In this document: positions 1-5,772 of the stretch, piece by piece | How the letters are laid out: each line of letters begins with the position of its first letter | How positions within the stretch are numbered: position 1 is the stretch's first letter | Source: Burkholderiales bacterium | Lineage (GTDB): Bacteria > Pseudomonadota > Gammaproteobacteria > Burkholderiales > JAEUOS01 | Length of the DNA: 7,166 bases | Direction: 5' to 3' | NCBI GenBank assembly: GCA_947456845.1 | Contig: CANGUJ010000201.1 | Location: 1 to 7,166, forward strand | The notes under the pieces: model-generated | The model's database searches: none | What the model saw: only the letters and a program-made list of their open reading frames with translations | What the model was told of the DNA's origin: nothing | Position numbers and translations under genes: made by a program

Positions 1-702
1 ACCGGGGCGCTCGACCGCGGCGGCCTGCGCGAGAATCTGCGTCACACGCCCGGAGGCATCGGCCGCCTGCAGGACCGCGGCCTTGGCGCCCAGCGAATAG
101 CGCACCAGCGCCTCGAGCAGGGCGGCCGCGGGACGCCGCGCATCCACGGGCCTGCGGCCGACAAGCGCATGCGCCAGGGCGCGCTCGAGGTCGGCGCGCG
201 CGCCGGGATAACGCCGCCGCAGCAGCGTGTCGATGCGCAGGTCTTCCAGGGTGACGAAGACGCGCCGCAACCACGCCGGGCGCGCGCCGAGATCGAAAAA
301 CCGCTCGAGATCCGGCACGCGGTGCGCCTGCGCGAGGCGCAATACATGCGGGGCGCTGGCGGCGGCCGGCCGCGCAGCGGGAAGCGCCATGCGCCGCGCC
401 GCCTCCGCGAGGCTGAAGGCGAAGGTGCCGCAACGCAGGTAGCCGATCTGGTGCAGGAGGGCCACCCGATAGGCGCCGCGGTTGTGGGCACGGCTGTCGA
501 AATGCGCCATCGCCTCCGGCAGATGGATGCTGCCGCCGTCGGTGAAGATGCGGCCGGCGCGGCCGCCCGCCGCGGGATGCGCAAAGGGCTTGAGGTGCAG
601 CGGGGCCCCCGCGATCCCCTGCGCGAACAGCGCCAGCACCCGCTGGACGTCGCTGAAATCGACGCGCGCCGATTCGGCAGGCCCGCCGGGCGATGACTTC
701 AA
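1..702 (-). CDS. cbbO: CbbO/NorD-family protein, N-terminal part (runs off left edge)
   Basis: This is the first 234 codons of a protein that continues beyond position 1. It reads in the frame directly following cbbQ. Visible blocks are a helical N-terminus (VDFSDVQRVLALFAQGIAG, residues 14-32), HLPEAMAHF (60-68), YRVALLHQIGYLRCGTF (78-94), LERFFDLG (132-139) and LEDLRIDTLLRRRYPGARADL (split 152-160 and 161-172). These resemble the N-terminal half of CbbO/NorD proteins, which pair with a CbbQ/NorQ ATPase and carry a C-terminal von Willebrand A domain; that domain would lie outside the window. The start is probably TTG at 702-700, overlapping the cbbQ stop as TTGA. No ATG or GTG precedes the conserved N-terminal block and I see no clear Shine-Dalgarno, so translation is probably coupled to cbbQ. 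Its expected role is as adaptor of an activase complex for Rubisco. NorD of nitric oxide reductase is the alternative, because the families are close and the partner enzyme is not visible. Confidence 0.8.
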   Translation of the reverse strand, partial: MKSSPGGPAESARVDFSDVQRVLALFAQGIAGAPLHLKPFAHPAAGGRAGRIFTDGGSIHLPEAMAHFDSRAHNRGAYRVALLHQIGYLRCGTFAFSLAEAARRMALPAARPAAASAPHVLRLAQAHRVPDLERFFDLGARPAWLRRVFVTLEDLRIDTLLRRRYPGARADLERALAHALVGRRPVDARRPAAALLEALVRYSLGAKAAVLQAADASGRVTQILAQAAAVERPG

Positions 703-1556
703 GGCAGCAGCACGTCGACGATGTCGGCCACCGCGCGCTGCACCTCGGCATCGTCGGTCACCGCGCGGGCGATGGCGGCCTCGCAGGCGCGCCGCGGCGC
801 GATGCCGCCGGCCGCGAGTTGCCCGGCGTAGACCAGGAGGCGCGTGGAGACGCCATCCTCGAAGCCATGCTCGCGCAGGTGGCGCACTTTTTCGCCGATG
901 CGCGCCAGGCGTTCGGCCAGCGCCGCGTCGACACCGCTCTCGTGCGCGATGATGGCGGCTTCCACCGCGACGCCCGGATAGTCGAACTCCAGGCTCACGA
1001 AGCGCTGCCGGGTGGAGGGCTTCAGGTCCTTGACCACGCTCTGGTAGCCGGGGTTGTAGGACATCACCAGCAGGAAGTCGGGATGGGCGTCGAGTAGTTC
1101 CCCGGTCTTCTCGACGGGAAGCACGCGACGATGGTCGGTGAGCGAATGGATCACCACCGTGGTGTCCTTGCGCGCCTCGACCACCTCGTCGAGGTAACAG
1201 ATGGCGCCGCCGCGCACCGCGCGGGTGAGCGGGCCGTCCTGCCAGACCGTGGCGTCGCCGGAAAGCAGGTAGCGCCCCACCAGGTCGGTCGCTGAAAGAT
1301 CCTCGTGGCATGCCACCGTGATCAGCGGCGCCGCGATGGCGCGGCGATGCGTCTCGGCCGCGCGGTACAGGCGCCAGGCCATGTGTTCGACGAAGCGCGT
1401 CTTGCCGCAGCCGGTCGGCCCCTTCAGCAACACCGGGAGGCGCGCGTGATAGGCGGCCTCGAAGACCTCGACCTCGTCGGCCAGCGGCAGGTACCAGGGT
1501 TCGGAATCAAGGCGGCTCGGGCCGGCGGCAGCGGAAACTTGCGGACGTTGGTTCAT
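699..1556 (-). CDS. cbbQ: CbbQ/NorQ-type MoxR AAA+ ATPase
   Basis: The gene encodes 285 residues, somewhat longer than the roughly 265-275 I recall for CbbQ. Walker A is GPTGCGKT (46-53), Walker B is AICYLDE (118-124, D123/E124), sensor 1 is around SYNPG (166-170), and the arginine-finger region is STRQRF (181-186), followed by a CbbQ C-terminal helical domain. MoxR-family CbbQ hexamers act with CbbO to reactivate inhibited Rubisco; NorQ does a similar job for nitric oxide reductase. The wording DLVGRYLLSGD, LDEVVEARKDTTVVIH and STRQRFVSLEFDYP favours CbbQ, but cbbQ and norQ products are very alike. The cbbO-like gene follows with a 4-bp overlap, so the two are co-translated. The ATG at 1556-1554 has no recognisable Shine-Dalgarno. 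A weak TAATTT box at 1571-1566 would give an almost leaderless mRNA. Residues 65-77 look like a short insertion compared with CbbQ as I remember it. The usual upstream cbbL/S or cbbM gene is absent. Confidence 0.93.
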   Translation of the reverse strand: MNQRPQVSAAAGPSRLDSEPWYLPLADEVEVFEAAYHARLPVLLKGPTGCGKTRFVEHMAWRLYRAAETHRRAIAAPLITVACHEDLSATDLVGRYLLSGDATVWQDGPLTRAVRGGAICYLDEVVEARKDTTVVIHSLTDHRRVLPVEKTGELLDAHPDFLLVMSYNPGYQSVVKDLKPSTRQRFVSLEFDYPGVAVEAAIIAHESGVDAALAERLARIGEKVRHLREHGFEDGVSTRLLVYAGQLAAGGIAPRRACEAAIARAVTDDAEVQRAVADIVDVLLP

Positions 1557-1649
1557 GGCAGCGCGAAATTAGCACGCCGGCCCGCGCCCGTGGCAGCCGG
1601 GCGCCCCTGCCCCAAGATGACACGCATGGGCCGCGCCTCGACGTGCGCG

Positions 1650-1667
1650 TGTTGTTCATCCACAACA
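1650..1667. repeat. Short perfect inverted repeat, possible operator
   Basis: TGTTGT (1650-1655) and ACAACA (1662-1667) form a perfect 6-bp inverted repeat around a 6-nt spacer. Its centre lies about 50 bp upstream of the predicted start of the plus-strand leader transcript and five bases before the candidate -35 box. That position would suit an activator site for the leader promoter or an operator shared with cbbQ. It is short enough to occur by chance and matches no regulator consensus I can name. Confidence 0.25.
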
Positions 1668-1672
1668 TTCGA

Positions 1673-1701
1673 TTGACGCGCTACCGCATCGCTTGCAAAA
1701 T
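1673..1701 (+). promoter_or_regulatory. Candidate sigma-70 promoter for the argD leader
   Basis: TTGACG (1673-1678, five of six -35 matches) is followed after exactly 17 bp by CAAAAT (1696-1701, four of six -10 matches). The predicted +1 is about 1708. It stands in an AT-richer patch of a GC-rich genome and is the best promoter-like element between cbbQ and argD. Transcription from here would cross the terminator at 1848-1880 before reaching argD. Confidence 0.5.
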
Positions 1702-1707
1702 CGATTC

Positions 1708-1821
1708 ATGGTTATCGCATCGACCTCGATCATGCCGCATCACCTGTCCGCCCGGTGCACCCCGGCCGGACGCATCGTCCGACGTCGTCATCTTCTGCGA
1801 GAGGCGCGCGCGCGACGATGA
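1708..1821 (+). CDS. Possible leaderless arginine-rich leader peptide upstream of argD
   Basis: This is a 37-codon ORF whose ATG coincides with the predicted transcription start, so it would be leaderless. Nine of 37 residues are arginine (positions 16, 22, 25, 26, 27, 31, 34, 36, 37), including an RRR run read from CGA-CGT-CGT and a final RR read from CGA-CGA. These codons look less favoured here than CGC or CGG. The TGA stop lies 26 nt before the terminator stem. Bases 1784-1792, in the RRR region, can pair with 1817-1825, over the stop codon. The GGCGCG at 1803-1808 can pair with the left arm of the terminator. That is the geometry of a ribosome-stalling attenuator for an arginine-synthesis gene. 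Caution is needed: shadow frames in GC-rich DNA are commonly arginine-rich, there is no homology I recognise, and the stretch may be untranslated. Confidence 0.3.
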   Translation: MVIASTSIMPHHLSARCTPAGRIVRRRHLLREARARR

Positions 1822-1847
1822 CGATCCGGCACCCCGGAATGTTCTGC

Positions 1848-1880
1848 AAGCCGCGCCCGAGAGCGCGGCTTTTTGTTTTT
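1848..1880 (+). terminator. Strong intrinsic terminator in the argD leader
   Basis: AAGCCGCGC (1848-1856) and GCGCGGCTT (1863-1871) form a perfect 9-bp stem with loop CCGAGA, followed by TTTGTTTTTG and a further T-rich stretch. It points towards argD and ends 38 nt before the argD ATG. No conserved plus-strand gene precedes it, so it either ends a small RNA starting near 1708 or acts as an attenuator for argD. The partially competing segment is GGCGCG at 1803-1808, which can pair with 1852-1857. Confidence 0.85.
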
Positions 1881-1905
1881 GTCTTAACATTGCGCCCAAT
1901 CTGCC

Positions 1906-1911
1906 AAAGGA
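1906..1911 (+). promoter_or_regulatory. Shine-Dalgarno that sets the argD start
   Basis: AAAGGA lies 7 nt before the ATG at 1919. It settles the start of argD against a 92-codon in-frame upstream extension (open from 1643) that would read through the terminator. A nearer ATG at 1914 is out of frame and stops after two codons. Confidence 0.85.
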
Positions 1912-1918
1912 ACATGCG

Positions 1919-3130
1919 ATGAACTTCAAGGATCTCCCCATCTCCGCCCTGATGGATATCACCTCGCGGCCGGAACTCGTCTTCACCGAAGGGCACGGCT
2001 CGTGGCTCACCGACCACAACGGCCGCACCTACCTGGATTTCGTGCAGGGCTGGGCGGTCAACGCCCTGGGCCACTCGCCGAAGGAGATCACCGAGGCACT
2101 GGCCGCGCAGGCACCGCGCCTGGTGACGCCCAGCCCGGCCTTCTACAACCTGCCGGCCATCGAACTGGCAAGGCTCCTGACTTCCAAGTCCTGCTTCCAG
2201 CGCGTGTTTTTCGCCAACACCGGGGCCGAGGCCAACGAAGGCGCGATCAAGCTGGCGCGCAAATGGGGCAAGAAGAACAAGAACGGCGCCTACGAGATCA
2301 TCACCACGGTGGGCAGCTTCCACGGCCGCACCATCGCCACCATGTCGGCCTCAGGCAAGCCGGGCTGGGACACCATGTTCGCGCCGCAGGTGCCGGGCTT
2401 CCCGAAAGCCACGCTGAACGACCTGGCCTCGGTGGAGGCGCTGATCACCGACAAGACCGTCGGCATCATGCTCGAGCCGGTGCAGGGTGAAGGCGGGGTC
2501 AACCCCGCCACGCCGGAGTTCATGCGCGGCCTGCGCGAGTTGTGCGACAGGCACAGGCTGCTGCTCATCTGCGACGAAGTGCAGACCGGCGTCGGCCGCT
2601 TGGGCACCCTGTTCGGCTACCAGCACTATGGCGTGGAACCCGACATCATGACGCTCGGCAAGGGCATCGGCGGCGGCGTGCCGCTGGCCGCCCTGCTCGC
2701 CAAGGAAGCGGTGGCGGTGTTCGAGCACGGCGACCAGGGCGGAACCTACAACGGCAATCCGCTGATGTGCGCGGTGGGTATCGCGGTGCTGGGCGCGGTG
2801 GCCAATCCGGCGTTCCTGGCCCATGTGGTCGAGGCGGGCGCGCACCTGGCAAGCCGCCTGACCGCCTTGTCGAAAGAGCTGGACCTGGGCGACGAGCGCG
2901 GCGTGGGCCTCTTGCGCGCGATCGAACTCAAGGCCGAGATCGGCGCCAAGGTCGTCGGGATGGCGCGCGACAACCTGGCCGACCAGCCGGGCTGGACCAA
3001 CCGCGGCCTGCTGCTCAACTCGCCGCGCCCCGCGGTGCTGCGCTTCATGCCGGCCCTGAATGTGACGCTCGGCGAAATCGACTTGATGATCGACGGCCTG
3101 CGCATCGCCATCGGGCTGGCACGCAAGTAG
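1919..3130 (+). CDS. argD: Acetylornithine aminotransferase (class III PLP transaminase)
   Basis: The 403-residue product has the usual length for ArgD. It is expected to transfer the amino group between glutamate and N-acetylglutamate semialdehyde to give N-acetylornithine, a cytosolic step of arginine synthesis. Fold-type I PLP motifs are in order: NTGAEANEGAIKLAR (100-114), SFHGRT (133-138), EPVQGEGG (186-193), CDEVQTGVGRLG (218-229, D219 binding the PLP ring nitrogen), LGKGIGGG with Schiff-base lysine K248, GTYNGNPL (275-282) and LRFMPALN (374-381). The block reading GTYNGNPLMC departs from the GTTFGGNPLAC type I associate with enterobacterial ArgD. A related acylornithine or omega-amino-acid transaminase is therefore possible, though ArgD remains the best call. 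The start is fixed by AAAGGA at 1906-1911. The gene stands alone on its strand, behind a terminator-bearing leader (1708-1880) that may control it. On the plus strand the downstream hairpin at 3161-3180 lacks a T tract. Confidence 0.9.
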   Translation: MNFKDLPISALMDITSRPELVFTEGHGSWLTDHNGRTYLDFVQGWAVNALGHSPKEITEALAAQAPRLVTPSPAFYNLPAIELARLLTSKSCFQRVFFANTGAEANEGAIKLARKWGKKNKNGAYEIITTVGSFHGRTIATMSASGKPGWDTMFAPQVPGFPKATLNDLASVEALITDKTVGIMLEPVQGEGGVNPATPEFMRGLRELCDRHRLLLICDEVQTGVGRLGTLFGYQHYGVEPDIMTLGKGIGGGVPLAALLAKEAVAVFEHGDQGGTYNGNPLMCAVGIAVLGAVANPAFLAHVVEAGAHLASRLTALSKELDLGDERGVGLLRAIELKAEIGAKVVGMARDNLADQPGWTNRGLLLNSPRPAVLRFMPALNVTLGEIDLMIDGLRIAIGLARK

Positions 3131-3147
3131 GCGTCCGCCACGAAATC

Positions 3148-3180
3148 AGAAGAAAAAGAGGGGCGACCCTGCGGTCGCCC
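3148..3180 (-). terminator. Intrinsic terminator of dedA
   Basis: GGGCGACC (3161-3168) and GGTCGCCC (3173-3180) form a perfect 8-bp stem with a 4-nt loop. Read on the minus strand the stem is followed by CTCTTTTTCTTCTG, a good U tract, so it ends dedA transcription 28 nt past the stop codon. On the plus strand only TTCC follows, so termination of argD here would be weaker. Confidence 0.85.
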
Positions 3181-3207
3181 TTCCGCCACAGCGCCGCCGG
3201 GCGACGC

Positions 3208-3864
3208 CTAGCCGCGCCCGGCGCGCCGCTTGGCCAACCACTCGCGCGCGACCACGTACACCGTCGGCAGGCCGGGAATGACGATCAGCGCGATGATGAT
3301 CTTGGTCAGGTTCTGGCTCACCCAGGGAATGTTGCCGAACAGGTATCCGGCGATGGTGAGGGAGGCGACCCAGAAAATGCCGCCCGTCACGTTGTAGAGC
3401 GCGAAACGCGCGTAGGTCATGCGCGCGGCGCCCGCCACGAAAGGCGCGAAGGTGCGCAGGAAGGGCAAAAAGCGCGCGATCACGATGGTCTTGCCGCCGT
3501 GCCTTTCGTAGAACGCATGGGTCTTGTCGAACAGGCGCTTGTTGAACCAGCGCGAGTCCTCCCAGGCGAACACCTTGTCGCCGAAATAGCGGCCGACCGA
3601 ATAGTTGAGGGCGTCGCCGAGAATCGCCGCGACCGATAGAAGCACGATCACCGAGGTGACATCCATATCGCCCTTGGCGGCGAAGGCGCCGGCGACGAAC
3701 AGCAGCGAGTCGCCCGGCAGGAAGGGCATGATCACCAGCCCCGTCTCGACGAAGACGATGGCGAACAGGATGCCGTAGATCCACGCCCCGTAGTCGCGGA
3801 TCAGCTCCGCGAGGTGGGCGTCGATGTGCAGGATGAAATCGATGAGCGCGAGGATCAGGTCCAT
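3208..3864 (-). CDS. DedA-family integral membrane protein
   Basis: The 218-residue protein belongs to the DedA (SNARE-associated/VTT) family. These inner-membrane proteins are needed for envelope integrity, and some members recycle undecaprenyl phosphate or support proton-coupled transport. Family marks are F-VETGLVIMPFLPGDSLLFVAG (split 36-46 and 47-59), GDALNYSVGRYFG (83-95) and RHGGKTIVIARFLPFLRTFAP (split 121-130 and 131-141). Residues E40, D52, R131 and R137 correspond to the charged residues I recall as essential in E. coli YqjA/YghB. Hydrophobic segments lie near 29-60, 70-84, 158-178 and 186-207, with re-entrant-like helices as in the family; there is no cleavable signal. The ATG at 3864-3862 has AAGGAA (3874-3869) just upstream. 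The gene diverges from mutL across 50 bp and converges on argD. Which DedA paralogue it is, and its substrate, cannot be told from sequence. Confidence 0.93.
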   Translation of the reverse strand: MDLILALIDFILHIDAHLAELIRDYGAWIYGILFAIVFVETGLVIMPFLPGDSLLFVAGAFAAKGDMDVTSVIVLLSVAAILGDALNYSVGRYFGDKVFAWEDSRWFNKRLFDKTHAFYERHGGKTIVIARFLPFLRTFAPFVAGAARMTYARFALYNVTGGIFWVASLTIAGYLFGNIPWVSQNLTKIIIALIVIPGLPTVYVVAREWLAKRRAGRG

Positions 3865-3887
3865 GGGGTTCCTTCGAGGGCGGGCGC

Positions 3888-3893
3888 ATGATA
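3888..3893 (-). promoter_or_regulatory. Candidate -10 box of dedA
   Basis: On the minus strand TATCAT (five of six matches to TATAAT) would start transcription near 3881, giving a leader of about 17 nt that contains the dedA Shine-Dalgarno at 3874-3869. I see no good -35 at the usual spacing. It lies only 9 bp from the mutL -10 box on the other strand. Confidence 0.4.
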
Positions 3894-3902
3894 CCCGAGG
3901 TC

Positions 3903-3908
3903 TATAAT
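3903..3908 (+). promoter_or_regulatory. Consensus -10 box of mutL, leaderless arrangement
   Basis: A perfect TATAAT ends 6 nt before the ATG at 3915, so the expected +1 is the A of that codon. The -35 region (3880-3885, GCGGGC) is poor, so the promoter may be weak or helped by an activator. The arrangement also argues against the longer reading frame starting at 3888, which would place the -10 box inside the coding sequence. Confidence 0.6.
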
Positions 3909-3914
3909 TTCGCG

Positions 3915-5756
3915 ATGAATGCCGTACCTGAGGGCGCTGGTGCGCGGCCGATCCGCCTGCTCCCCGACACCCTGATCAGCCAGATCGCCGCCGGCGAAGT
4001 GGTCGAACGCCCGGCCTCGGTCCTGAAGGAACTGCTGGAAAACGCCCTCGACGCCGGCGCCACCGCCATTGACATCCGCCTCGATGCCGGCGGCGTCAAG
4101 CGCCTGCGCATCGCCGATGACGGCCACGGCATCCCGAGGGATGAACTGGCACCCGCGCTGACCCGCCACGCCACCTCCAAGATCGCCTCCCTGGAGGAGC
4201 TGGAAAACGTCGCCTCGCTGGGTTTTCGCGGCGAGGCGCTGGCGTCCATCGCCTCGGTGGCCGACCTGACCCTCACCAGCCGTGCGCGCGGCGCACCGCA
4301 TGCCTTCGCGCTCGCCGGCGGCCACCGCGACCCCGCCCGCGCCGCCCTGGCCGCGGGCACGGTGATCGAAGTCGCGGAACTGTTCGGCCAGGTGCCGGCG
4401 CGGCGCAAGTTCCTCAAAAGCGAAGCGACCGAGTTCGCCCACTGCGGCGAGGCCTTGCGGCGCATCGCCCTCTCGCGCCCCGAGGTGAGCTTCACCCTCG
4501 CCCACAACGGCCGCGTCGCGCAGCACCTCAAGGCCGAGACGCTCGAGGCGCGCATCACCCATGTGCTGGGCGAGGAGTTCGCCCGCGGCGCGCGCATGGT
4601 GGAGGCACAGGCCGGGCCGATCGGCATCATCGGCATGATCGGCGACCCGGCGCAGGCGCGCGCCTCGCGCGACGCCCAGTACTTCTTCGTCAACGGCAGA
4701 TTCGTGCGCGACAAGGTGCTGCAGCACGCGGTGCGCGCCGCCTACGCGGACGTGCTGCATGGCGACCGCCAGCCGGCCTATGCGCTCTTCATCACCCTGC
4801 CGCCTGCGGGTGTGGATGTGAACGTGCACCCGGCCAAGACCGAGGTGCGGTTCCGCGAGTCGCAGGGCATCCACCAGTTCGTCATGCGGGCGGTGTCGGC
4901 GGCGCTTTCCGCCAGTGCCGCCGATGCGCCGGTGCCGATGGCCAATGCCGCGTCGGGCGCACCGGCGGCGATCGTCGATGGCGGCGCGGATGCGGTGCGC
5001 CCGCCCGCCATGTTCACCCCTACGCCGATGAGCCTGTTCCGCGCCGCCCCGCCGGCCGGGCAGCCGCAATCGCAGGCGGCCTATTTCGCCATGTTCTCAG
5101 CCGCCGGCGCGACCAGCCGGGCGATGGAAGCGCCGGCCCCTTCGTACCTGCCGGCCCCCTTGCCGGAGGGCGACATGCCGCTGGGCCACGCGGTGGCGCA
5201 ACTGCACGGCATCTACATCCTGGCGCAGAACCGGGCCGGGCTGGTGGTGGTGGACATGCATGCGGCGCACGAGCGCATCCTATACGAAACATTCAAGAAA
5301 GATCTCGAGGGCGAGCGCATCGCCGCCCAGCCGCTCTTGATCCCGGTGGCCTTCAACGCCGAACGCATCGAGGTGGCCACCGCGGGCGACTATGCGGACG
5401 CGCTGGACCGGCTGGGTTTCGAGATCACGCCGCTTTCCGAGACCAGCCTGGCGGTGCGCTCGGTGCCGGCGCTTTTGGCCGACACCGATGCCAAGGCGCT
5501 GGCGCGCGACGTGCTGAAGGAACTGCAGGAATTCGGCTCCGGCGAGGTGCTCACGCGCCACCGCGACGAACTGCTCTCCACCATGGCCTGCCACGCGGCC
5601 GTGCGCGCCAACCGCCGCCTCTCGCTGGCGGAAATGGATGCCCTGTTGCGCCAGATGGAAGAGACCGAGAAGAGCGGCCAGTGCAACCACGGCCGCCCCA
5701 CCTGGTACCAGTTCGCGCTTGCCGACCTGGACCGGCTGTTCCTGCGCGGCCGCTAG
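3915..5756 (+). CDS. mutL: DNA mismatch repair protein MutL
   Basis: The 613-residue product matches the MutL size range. MutL links MutS mismatch recognition to strand incision in the cytosol. The N-terminal GHKL ATPase carries LISQIAAGEVVERPASVLKE (20-39) and LLENALDAGA (40-49, with E39 and N43), DDGHGI (68-73), ATSKI (86-90), GFRGEAL (103-109), FFVNGRFVRDK (257-267) and VNVHPAKTEVRF (302-313). An Ala/Pro-rich linker follows, roughly 332-422. The C-terminal domain keeps an endonuclease motif, DMHAAHERILYE (447-458), fitting D-x-HA(x)2E(x)4E, plus QPLLIP (472-477), ACHAAVRA (558-565), CNHGRPT (590-596) and FLRGR (609-613). This points to a nicking MutL in a MutH-independent system. I chose the ATG at 3915 because a TATAAT sits at 3903-3908; the next in-frame ATG upstream (3888) adds nine residues lying over the promoter. 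There is no Shine-Dalgarno, consistent with leaderless initiation. miaA follows after 16 bp. Confidence 0.97.
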   Translation: MNAVPEGAGARPIRLLPDTLISQIAAGEVVERPASVLKELLENALDAGATAIDIRLDAGGVKRLRIADDGHGIPRDELAPALTRHATSKIASLEELENVASLGFRGEALASIASVADLTLTSRARGAPHAFALAGGHRDPARAALAAGTVIEVAELFGQVPARRKFLKSEATEFAHCGEALRRIALSRPEVSFTLAHNGRVAQHLKAETLEARITHVLGEEFARGARMVEAQAGPIGIIGMIGDPAQARASRDAQYFFVNGRFVRDKVLQHAVRAAYADVLHGDRQPAYALFITLPPAGVDVNVHPAKTEVRFRESQGIHQFVMRAVSAALSASAADAPVPMANAASGAPAAIVDGGADAVRPPAMFTPTPMSLFRAAPPAGQPQSQAAYFAMFSAAGATSRAMEAPAPSYLPAPLPEGDMPLGHAVAQLHGIYILAQNRAGLVVVDMHAAHERILYETFKKDLEGERIAAQPLLIPVAFNAERIEVATAGDYADALDRLGFEITPLSETSLAVRSVPALLADTDAKALARDVLKELQEFGSGEVLTRHRDELLSTMACHAAVRANRRLSLAEMDALLRQMEETEKSGQCNHGRPTWYQFALADLDRLFLRGR

Positions 5757-5772
5757 CGCCCCGCAATCCGCC

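Larger units (their letters stand above)
1557..1918. other. 362-bp divergent intergenic region between cbbQ and argD
   Basis: No conserved protein gene is seen here. The cbbQ-proximal third (1557-1649) is very GC-rich and shows no convincing promoter for cbbQ; TAATTT on the minus strand (1571-1566) is the best but weak -10 candidate. The rest reads on the plus strand as an organised argD leader: an inverted repeat (1650-1667), a promoter-like element (1673-1701), a possible 37-codon ORF (1708-1821), a small hairpin TCCGG-CACC-CCGGA (1825-1838), a strong intrinsic terminator (1848-1880) and the argD Shine-Dalgarno (1906-1911). I found no tRNA, 4.5S RNA or recognisable riboswitch core in it. 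Confidence 0.8.

Noticed and set aside
169..696. Long plus-strand frame opposite cbbO
   Set aside because: Composition is typical of a GC-rich shadow (Arg/Ala-rich, no motif), while the minus strand here carries recognisable CbbO blocks.
1693..1710. Possible ArgR box over the leader start
   Set aside because: Only the right half (ATTCA at 1704-1708) matches; the left half has two of five bases, so I do not call it.
1557..1720. CbbR-type or sigma-54 promoter for cbbQ
   Set aside because: I found no TNA-N7-TNA pair and no GG-N10-GC pattern with acceptable flanks on the minus strand.
1643..1918. In-frame 92-codon upstream extension of argD
   Set aside because: It would read through a strong intrinsic terminator, lacks a ribosome site and shows no resemblance to class III transaminases; AAAGGA before 1919 marks the real start.
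3888..3914. Longer mutL reading frame starting at ATG 3888
   Set aside because: The nine extra codons cover the TATAAT box and add nothing conserved; transcription would begin downstream of that ATG.
3855..5069. 404-codon minus-strand frame opposite mutL
   Set aside because: Lies over the unmistakable MutL ATPase domain and has a low-complexity Gly/Arg/His composition without a recognisable motif.
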